Assembly (NCBI RefSeq): GCF_029624125.1
Contig: NZ_JARSBN010000011.1
Location: 24,147-88,146, forward strand
From: Winogradskyella marincola
GTDB lineage: Bacteria > Bacteroidota > Bacteroidia > Flavobacteriales > Flavobacteriaceae
Length of the DNA stretch: 64,000 bases
Direction of reading: 5' to 3'
In this document: positions 57,408 through 64,000 of the stretch, piece by piece
How positions within the stretch are numbered: position 1 is the first letter of the stretch
How the letters are laid out: each line of letters starts with the position of its first letter
The notes under the pieces: model-generated
Told to the model about the DNA's origin: nothing
Database searches by the model: none
Seen by the model: the letters and a program-made list of their open reading frames with translations, nothing else
Made by a program: the position numbers and the translations under genes

Positions 57408-58088
57408 ATGCGCATAGATATCATTACCGTTTTACCAGAACTTTTAAAAAGTCCGTTTGAAGCTTCAATACTTAAACGTGCCATAGAAGCAGATTTGGTT
57501 GAAGTTCATTTTCATAACCTTAGAGATTATACCACAGACAACTATAAATCTGTAGACGATTACCAATTTGGTGGTGGAGCTGGTATGGTAATGATGATAG
57601 AGCCCATAGATAAATGTATTTCTGGTTTGCAAGCAGAGCGCAACTACGACGAAATTATATACATGACACCAGATGGTGAGCGTCTTAACCAAAGTATAGC
57701 CAACCAAGTATCCTTAAAAGAAAACATCATCATACTTTGCGGTCATTATAAAGGTGTAGACCAACGCGTGCGCGATAAATTTATCACCAGAGAAATCTCA
57801 ATTGGAGATTATGTATTGTCTGGTGGAGAATTGGGTGCAGCTGTACTGTGCGATGCAATTATTAGATTAATACCAGGTGTATTGGGCAATGAGACGTCTG
57901 CCCTAACCGATTCGTTTCAGGATAATTTATTAGCACCACCAATTTATACAAGACCAAGAGATTACAATGGTATGAAGGTGCCAGAAGTTTTGTTTAGCGG
58001 TAACTTTGGTGAAATAGAAAAATGGCGAGAAGAACAAGCCTACCAACGCACTAAAGAAAGACGACCAGATCTTTTGAATGAAGAATGA
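57408..58088 (+). CDS. trmD: tRNA (guanine-N1-)-methyltransferase
   Basis: Makes m1G37 in tRNAs to prevent frameshifting; 226 aa. SPOUT-knot signatures [60 protein letters not shown] and [12 protein letters not shown] are all present. The last codons and stop lie in the first GAATGAA units of a heptamer array, so the repeat forms the C-terminus. rplS follows, as in many bacteria, but with its own promoter. Confidence 0.96.
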   Translation: MRIDIITVLPELLKSPFEASILKRAIEADLVEVHFHNLRDYTTDNYKSVDDYQFGGGAGMVMMIEPIDKCISGLQAERNYDEIIYMTPDGERLNQSIANQVSLKENIIILCGHYKGVDQRVRDKFITREISIGDYVLSGGELGAAVLCDAIIRLIPGVLGNETSALTDSFQDNLLAPPIYTRPRDYNGMKVPEVLFSGNFGEIEKWREEQAYQRTKERRPDLLNEE

Positions 58089-58201
58089 AGAATGATCAAT
58101 GGCTAATGGCTAATGGCTAAAGGCTAATGGCTAAAGGCTAAAGGCTAAAGGCTAAAGGCTAAAGGCTAAAGGCTAAAGGCTAAAGGCTAAAGGCTAAAGG
58201 C
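58076..58201. repeat. 18-unit heptamer tandem array after trmD
   Basis: 126 bp made of 18 consecutive 7-bp units: GAATGAA twice, GAATGAT, CAATGGC, TAATGGC three times and TAAAGGC eleven times. It begins inside the trmD coding end and drifts from one unit type to the next without loss of the 7-nt register. Confidence 0.95.
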
Positions 58202-58232
58202 TAAATTATTAAAGCCAAATCTCAAACAAAAA

Positions 58233-58267
58233 ACTTTTCACTTTCTACTTTCTACTTTTAACTTTTT
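58233..58267. repeat. Heptamer array upstream of rplS
   Basis: Five 7-bp units: ACTTTTC, ACTTTCT, ACTTTCT, ACTTTTA, ACTTTTT. It directly precedes the rplS -7 element and covers the place where a -33 element would lie. Confidence 0.8.
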
Positions 58268-58270
58268 AAT

Positions 58271-58278
58271 TATCTTTG
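58271..58278 (+). promoter_or_regulatory. Bacteroidota -7 promoter element before rplS
   Basis: TATCTTTG is an exact match to TAnnTTTG, 73 nt before the rplS start. The leader is long enough for regulation. Confidence 0.6.
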
Positions 58279-58351
58279 CACCCACTTTTAGGTTAACCTC
58301 TGGCGAAAACCGTGAATGTTAATTTGAAACAACCATTATAAAAGAGAAAAC

Positions 58352-58702
58352 ATGGATTCTTTAGTAAAATTTGTACAAGACGAATTTGTAACCAAAAAAG
58401 ATTTACCAGAATTTAGCGCTGGTGATACTATTACAGTATACTACGAAATTAAAGAAGGTAGTAAAACACGTACTCAGTTCTTTAAAGGTGTTGTATTACA
58501 ACGTAAAGGAAGTGGAGCTTCAGAAACATTTACAATCCGTAAAATGTCTGGTACTATTGGTGTAGAGCGTATCTTCCCAATTAACTTACCTGCTTTACAA
58601 AAAATTGAAGTGAACAAGCGTGGTAAAGTACGTAGAGCACGTATATTCTACTTTAGAGGTCTTACTGGTAAAAAAGCAAGAATTAAAGAAGTTAGAAGAT
58701 AA
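58352..58702 (+). CDS. rplS: 50S ribosomal protein L19
   Basis: 116-aa ribosomal protein at the 30S-50S interface. FSAGDTITVYYEIKEGSKTRTQFFKGVVLQRKG, ETFTIRKMSGTIGVERIFP and the basic KRGKVRRARIFYFRGLTGKKARIKE tail are canonical. A strong terminator follows. Confidence 0.97.
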   Translation: MDSLVKFVQDEFVTKKDLPEFSAGDTITVYYEIKEGSKTRTQFFKGVVLQRKGSGASETFTIRKMSGTIGVERIFPINLPALQKIEVNKRGKVRRARIFYFRGLTGKKARIKEVRR

Positions 58703-58720
58703 TCTAACACACATAACAAT

Positions 58721-58750
58721 AAAAAAGCCTTCAGTTTTGAAGGCTTTTTT
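58721..58750 (+). terminator. Intrinsic terminator after rplS
   Basis: Stem AAAAAAGCCTTC / GAAGGCTTTTTT (58721-58732 with 58739-58750). Confidence 0.92.
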
Positions 58751-58899
58751 AGTTATTAACTTTTGTTAATAACTGTGGTTTATAAATTGTGAATATCAAA
58801 TTGTTAAATTTTTACACTTTTACTAACAAAAAGTGTAACTTAGCTAAACAATCAACAACAAACAGTGTTTGGTTTTAAATTAAATTTTAAATTTATGTT
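58751..58899. other. AT-rich gene-free stretch upstream of the candidate RNA
   Basis: No gene seen. It contains an inverted repeat ACACTTTT / AAAAGTGT near 58815-58837 and several near-matches, but no clean match, to TAnnTTTG. It probably holds the promoter of whatever lies at 58900-59352. Confidence 0.5.
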
Positions 58900-58989
58900 A
58901 ATTGATTAAAGAAACGTTCTTTAAAATTAATGAGATTGTTTTTTGAGGTTAATGAACCGCTTGTGTAGGCAAGTGATGGATAGTTAACC

Positions 58990-59124
58990 ATGAAACTTAA
59001 GTTTTATAGTATGCTTGCAGACTATAAAGTGAAAGTGGAAAGCTTTGAAAAAATAGCAGAATCGAAAGTGAATGTGAAAAAGATGAGCAATGTTTTTGGA
59101 CATGTAGGACACGCAAGTGAATAA
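58990..59124 (+). CDS. Possible 44-aa small protein (alternative to RNA call)
   Basis: ATG 58990 to TAA 59122-59124 encodes a lysine-rich 44-residue peptide (MKLKFYSMLADYKVKVESFE at the N-terminus). No signal, helix or family recognised. The inverted repeats within it argue that the RNA structure, not the peptide, is the selected feature; I list it because codons are sense throughout. Confidence 0.2.
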   Translation: MKLKFYSMLADYKVKVESFEKIAESKVNVKKMSNVFGHVGHASE

Positions 59125-59304
59125 CAAAGAAGAAAACATCAAGAAAAACAAATCTTGAGAAACAAAGTAGTACCAGGTCAATACATTTTGAAAGGTATGA
59201 AACGTTTCACTTGAAATAGGAACTCTTGAACCGAAAAAGATGATGATGATAATCATACAGCTGAGTTAGTGAGAGCTAAATAGGTCATGTTAGTACTGTT
59301 TCAA

Positions 59305-59352
59305 AAAGAAGCCATGTCAGCACAGTTTTACTGTAGTGATATGGCTTTTTGC
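59305..59352 (+). terminator. Long hairpin terminator
   Basis: GCCAT (59311-59315) pairs with ATGGC (59341-59345); inner TCA/TGA and ACAG/CTGT continue the stem. It is followed by TTTTTGCTTTT. No recognised gene ends just upstream, so it marks the end of the candidate RNA. Confidence 0.8.
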
Positions 59353-59386
59353 TTTTCTACTCATTTTTATTACCTATTTTAGTTAA

Positions 59387-59872
59387 ATGAAATTCTTACC
59401 AATAACCATATTTCTCTTTTTGAGTTTTTGTAGCTTTGCTCAGATTGATACTTTAAAGATTCTACACAAAAACATATGGACACCAAAAAAGCATATTTAT
59501 ACAAATTGGCTAGAAAGAGATACTATCAACCTTAAATCTCTTAAGTATTATCAAAAAATTAAAGACTCTCTATTTAAGAAAGAAGATTTAAGCAATGAAG
59601 ATCTTAGTACTTTATTAGAATTTGTTAGGTTTGAAGACGAAAAAATTCAATTTGACTCTATAAACAATCTAAGACATACTCTATATATAACTTGTCCCGT
59701 TGGTGCTACTATGTATAATTTAAAAAGTTTAAAATATAAAAATGGTCTAGTTGATCTCAATTACTCTGTTAGAAATTGGGGAAAGAATGAGAAAACAAAA
59801 CATTTTTCTTTTAATTATAAAATTATAATATGGAATGATGATGAGATTCTTTTATGCAAAATTAAAAAATGA
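59387..59872 (+). CDS. Hypothetical exported protein
   Basis: 161-aa protein with signal peptide MKFLPITIFLFLSFCSFAQ. The mature part is lysine-rich with repeated NLKSLKYY / NLKSLKYKNG motifs and no cysteine cluster beyond one TCPVG. No family recognised. Its stop overlaps the ATG of the pentapeptide gene (ATGA), so the two form one unit. Confidence 0.6.
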   Translation: MKFLPITIFLFLSFCSFAQIDTLKILHKNIWTPKKHIYTNWLERDTINLKSLKYYQKIKDSLFKKEDLSNEDLSTLLEFVRFEDEKIQFDSINNLRHTLYITCPVGATMYNLKSLKYKNGLVDLNYSVRNWGKNEKTKHFSFNYKIIIWNDDEILLCKIKK

Positions 59873-60441
59873 ACATGCAACTCATAGACGATCAAAATTT
59901 TAAAAACAAAGACTACACCTCCAACCCACTTCCAAAAGCTGAGTATAGTTACTGCACTTTTACCAACTGTAATTTTGAAAATTCTGATATTTCAAATATC
60001 AACTTTTTAGAATGTGAATTTACGGATTGTAACTTCAGCAATGTCAACACTAAGCATACAACGCTCAACGATGTAAGCTTCAGTTCTTGCAAACTTGTTG
60101 GTATTAATTTTAAAGATTGTAACGAGTTTTTACTATCATTCAGCTTTAGTAATTGCAATTTAAACCTATGCTCTTTTGCAGATGTAACTATTAATAAAAC
60201 TCATTTTAAAGATTGTAAAATGCATCAGATAGATTTTACACGTACTGAAGCAAAAGAATCGTCATTTATTCAGTGCGATTTATTCAACGCAATTTTTAAT
60301 AACACTAATCTCGAAAAATCTGATTTTTCATCAGCTTATAATTTCAACATTGACCCTTCAGAAAATAATCTTAAAAATGCGTTATTTTCTAAAAACAATC
60401 TAGAAGGGCTCTTAAATACTTTCAAAATAAAGATTAAATAA
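59869..60441 (+). CDS. Pentapeptide-repeat protein (Qnr-like form)
   Basis: 190-aa right-handed quadrilateral beta-helix. Repeats such as CTFTNCNFENSDIS, CEFTDCNFSN, CSFADVTINKTHFKDCKM and CDLFNAIFNNTNLEKSDFS follow the A/C-[D/N]-L/F-x-x pattern from about residue 20 to 165. Such proteins can mimic DNA and protect gyrase (Qnr/MfpA), but most have unknown targets, and resistance cannot be claimed. It is cytoplasmic and coupled to the secreted-protein gene by a 4-nt overlap. Confidence 0.82.
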   Translation: MNMQLIDDQNFKNKDYTSNPLPKAEYSYCTFTNCNFENSDISNINFLECEFTDCNFSNVNTKHTTLNDVSFSSCKLVGINFKDCNEFLLSFSFSNCNLNLCSFADVTINKTHFKDCKMHQIDFTRTEAKESSFIQCDLFNAIFNNTNLEKSDFSSAYNFNIDPSENNLKNALFSKNNLEGLLNTFKIKIK

Positions 60442-60535
60442 AATTTTATTCTTTTTGAGCACATTACACTAGAAATCCTTAAAATTCTACCTCAATTACT
60501 AGCAATCTCGCAATCGCTAAACTGTATCTATTTTG

Positions 60536-60543
60536 TATATTTG
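60536..60543 (+). promoter_or_regulatory. Bacteroidota -7 promoter element before icd
   Basis: TATATTTG is an exact match to TAnnTTTG, 48 nt before the icd ATG. Confidence 0.6.
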
Positions 60544-60585
60544 CACAGCTTAAAATAAGCTTAAGCATATTCACTTTATATCTAA

Positions 60586-62811
<2,226 letters not shown>

Positions 62812-62820
62812 GTTAAACTA

Positions 62821-62856
62821 AAAAAAAGCTTCATTTTTCAATGAAGCTTTTTTTTT
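62821..62856 (+). terminator. Intrinsic terminator after icd
   Basis: Stem AGCTTCATT / AATGAAGCT flanked by A and T runs (62821-62856). Confidence 0.92.
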
Positions 62857-62894
62857 AAATTTAATTGTAACTTTCACATGAAAATTAATAACTG

Positions 62895-63710
62895 ATGTCA
62901 TTTACTAAAACAACAGAACAAGATTCATTATACGACAATTTAGAAAAAATGTCTGTAAAAGATATTATTTCTAATATTAATAAAGAAGATAAAACTGTAC
63001 CATTAGCTGTAGAAAAAGCATTACCTCAAATAGAGTCTCTTATTAATCAAGTAACCGACAAATTAAGTAATGGTGGTCGTTTATTTTATATTGGCGCAGG
63101 TACAAGTGGTAGACTAGGAATACTAGATGCTTCAGAGTGTCCTCCTACTTTTGGAGTATCTCACGACATAGTTATTGGTTTAATTGCAGGCGGTGATACA
63201 GCTATTAGAAAAGCAGTAGAAAATGCTGAAGATTCTATCACTCAAGGTTGGGAAGACCTAAAAACATTTAATATATCTAAAAAAGATATTGTAATAGGAA
63301 TCGCAGCATCAGGAACTACACCTTATGTTGTTAGCACTTTAAAGATGTGTAATAATAAAAATATTACTACAGGTTGCATCACATGTAATAAAAATAGTCC
63401 TTTAAGTACAGAAGCTCTGTTTCCCGTTGAAGTTGTAGTTGGTCCAGAATTTCTAACAGGTAGTTCAAGAATGAAAGCAGGAACTGCTCAAAAATTAGTT
63501 CTAAATATGATTACAACAACTTCTATGATACAATTAGGAAAGGTAAAAGGTAATAAGATGGTAGACATGCAATTAAGTAATGATAAATTAGTAGAAAGAG
63601 GTGTGAAAATGATTATGAAAGAATTAAAAATTTCGTTTGAAGAAGCTACAAAATTACTTAATAAACATAAAAGTGTAAGAAAAAGTATTGACAATGCAAG
63701 AACAAAATAG
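62895..63710 (+). CDS. murQ: N-acetylmuramic acid 6-phosphate etherase
   Basis: Cleaves the lactyl ether of MurNAc-6-P to GlcNAc-6-P in cell-wall recycling; 271 aa. SIS-domain signatures FYIGAGTSGRLGILDASECPPTFG, GGDTAIRKAVENAED, IGIAASGTTPYVV and LTGSSRMKAGTAQKLVLNMITT are intact. The 3' end overlaps the next gene by 17 nt. Confidence 0.95.
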   Translation: MSFTKTTEQDSLYDNLEKMSVKDIISNINKEDKTVPLAVEKALPQIESLINQVTDKLSNGGRLFYIGAGTSGRLGILDASECPPTFGVSHDIVIGLIAGGDTAIRKAVENAEDSITQGWEDLKTFNISKKDIVIGIAASGTTPYVVSTLKMCNNKNITTGCITCNKNSPLSTEALFPVEVVVGPEFLTGSSRMKAGTAQKLVLNMITTTSMIQLGKVKGNKMVDMQLSNDKLVERGVKMIMKELKISFEEATKLLNKHKSVRKSIDNARTK

Positions 63711-63933
63711 AACAGATAAAAACATACTAAAAAAAGGACTGAAAAAATTAGCAATATGTCTAATACTAATGTTTCTCGGCCCTACTCTTCTTCATCTAAC
63801 TCTTAATAATGATGATAAACCATTATACATTCCTCTTTTAATAACATCAATAATAATATGCATTTCTGCAGTTATAATCTTATTTCTAGGACTCACTACA
63901 ATTATGGATAGCATGTTTAAGAGAAAAAAGTAG
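63694..63933 (+). CDS. DUF6095-like small membrane protein
   Basis: 79-aa protein with two transmembrane helices (about 22-40 and 48-72), a charged N-terminus and a basic tail. It resembles the DUF6095 family found after murQ in flavobacteria. ATG 63694 is preferred over TTG 63688. Translation is probably coupled to murQ. The 3' end overlaps an antisense helicase remnant. Confidence 0.65.
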   Translation: MQEQNRTDKNILKKGLKKLAICLILMFLGPTLLHLTLNNDDKPLYIPLLITSIIICISAVIILFLGLTTIMDSMFKRKK

Positions 63934-64000
63934 TTTTTCCGGTACCAGCTTTACCAGTAAGGAAAATATTTCTATTGGTAATTTCAACAAATTTATGAGC
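63917..64000 (-). pseudogene. Truncated P-loop helicase (fragment; 5' part beyond window)
   Basis: The - strand frame open at the window edge reads FVEITNRNIFLTGKAGTGKTT, with Walker A GKAGTGKTT typical of Pif1/RecD-like helicases of flavobacteria. It then hits TAA (63919-63917) four codons later. Further downstream on this strand lies the antisense of the DUF6095 gene, so the rest of the helicase is absent. The 5' part lies beyond 64000, so its extent is unknown. Confidence 0.55.

Larger units (their letters stand above)
58900..59352 (+). ncRNA. Candidate structured non-coding RNA
   Basis: The + strand is purine-rich and full of self-complementary segments: AAAGAA-ACG-TTCTTT (about 58911-58925), AAACTTAAGTTT (58993-59004), TTATAGT ... 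ACTATAA enclosing a TGCTTGCA loop (about 59004-59027), GAAACGTTTC (near 59201) and ATGAT-GATA-ATCAT (near 59240-59254). It ends in a strong terminator hairpin. Stops are frequent in all frames apart from one 44-codon ORF. I do not recognise a known RNA family (not tmRNA, RNase P or SRP RNA by motifs). Start point estimated. Confidence 0.4.

Noticed and set aside
58104..58201. CRISPR array
   Set aside because: The repeat unit is 7 bp and contiguous with no spacers; no cas genes nearby.
58751..58800. DnaA-box-like TGTGGTTTA and TGTGAATAT downstream of rplS
   Set aside because: Both differ at several positions from the consensus and are only two; expected by chance in AT-rich DNA.
58984..59256. 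90-aa minus-strand reading frame opposite the candidate RNA
   Set aside because: Low-complexity Ile/Phe-rich composition starting with a run of Ile, no family resemblance; probably reflects the purine-rich + strand.
58900..59352. tmRNA, RNase P RNA or an rRNA leader
   Set aside because: None of the conserved motifs of tmRNA or RNase P is present, and no rRNA gene follows. The boxA-like GTTCTTT alone is not enough.
59869..60441. Quinolone-resistance (Qnr) gene
   Set aside because: Only the pentapeptide fold is visible; the length and loops characteristic of Qnr cannot be confirmed, so resistance is not claimed.

Overview
The window looks like chromosomal DNA of a marine-type member of the Flavobacteriaceae (Bacteroidota). 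Four lines of evidence agree: AT-rich composition; several secreted proteins ending in type IX secretion (T9SS) type A sorting domains; promoter -7 elements of the Bacteroidota form TAnnTTTG in front of trmD, rplS, icd and gapA; and lineage-typical genes (RprXY-like two-component system, YbbR-coaE, DUF4835-coaBC-omega-bamD-dapA, DUF6913, DUF6095, DUF2279, monomeric Icd). I saw no rRNA, tRNA, CRISPR array, phage or complete insertion sequence.

Layout. 1-10.4 kb: pcm (cut by the window edge), then a mostly + strand run: Gfo/Idh oxidoreductase, 3-hydroxyacyl-CoA dehydrogenase, M23 lipoprotein, DUF1015, YggS, an exonuclease/GIY-YIG protein whose only sensible start is ATT, a DUF3857 protein, an ion channel and miaA. 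10.4-15.4 kb (- strand): RprY/RprX-like pair, coaE, YbbR protein, a glycosyltransferase. 15.4-25.8 kb: surface/secreted block with a large T9SS protein, an FG-GAP/UnbV protein fused to a vanadium-haloperoxidase-like domain, and two tandem FG-GAP/UnbV paralogues. 25.9-33.2 kb (- strand): fabI, recN, DUF4835, coaBC, omega, bamD, dapA, DUF6913. 33.3-40.4 kb: a 5'-nucleotidase split into two genes in reversed order, small membrane proteins, ligA, LOG-like gene, prmC, GNAT. 40.4-48.6 kb (+ strand): a tightly overlapping ribD operon, then dnaA with a terminator-like hairpin in its leader, a phosphatase, a T9SS sugar dehydrogenase and an RsmI-like methyltransferase. 48.6-52.8 kb (- strand): cell-wall genes including mltG and dapF. 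52.9-64 kb (+ strand): htrA, long GAPDH, trmD, rplS, a gene-poor 0.64-kb stretch with a candidate structured RNA, a pentapeptide-repeat protein, icd, murQ, DUF6095, and a truncated P-loop helicase at the edge.

How the genes fit together. Most are housekeeping: cell-wall precursor and turnover (dapA, dapF, mltG, murQ, M23, lysozyme-like protein), CoA and riboflavin synthesis, translation and RNA modification (miaA, trmD, rplS, prmC), replication and repair (dnaA, ligA, recN), envelope assembly and stress (bamD, htrA) and central metabolism (gapA, icd).

The most unusual feature is short repeats. Arrays of 7-bp units, with different sequences but a shared 7-nt register, lie between genes (5274-5322, 58076-58201, 58233-58267) and inside coding sequences (yggS, prmC, the trmD terminus). 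Palindromic REP/REPIN-like elements lie between genes and also in frame inside prmC. One heptamer array directly abuts the gene with the ATT start. The other main leads are the candidate RNA at 58900-59352, the hairpin in the dnaA leader, and the FG-GAP-haloperoxidase fusion.
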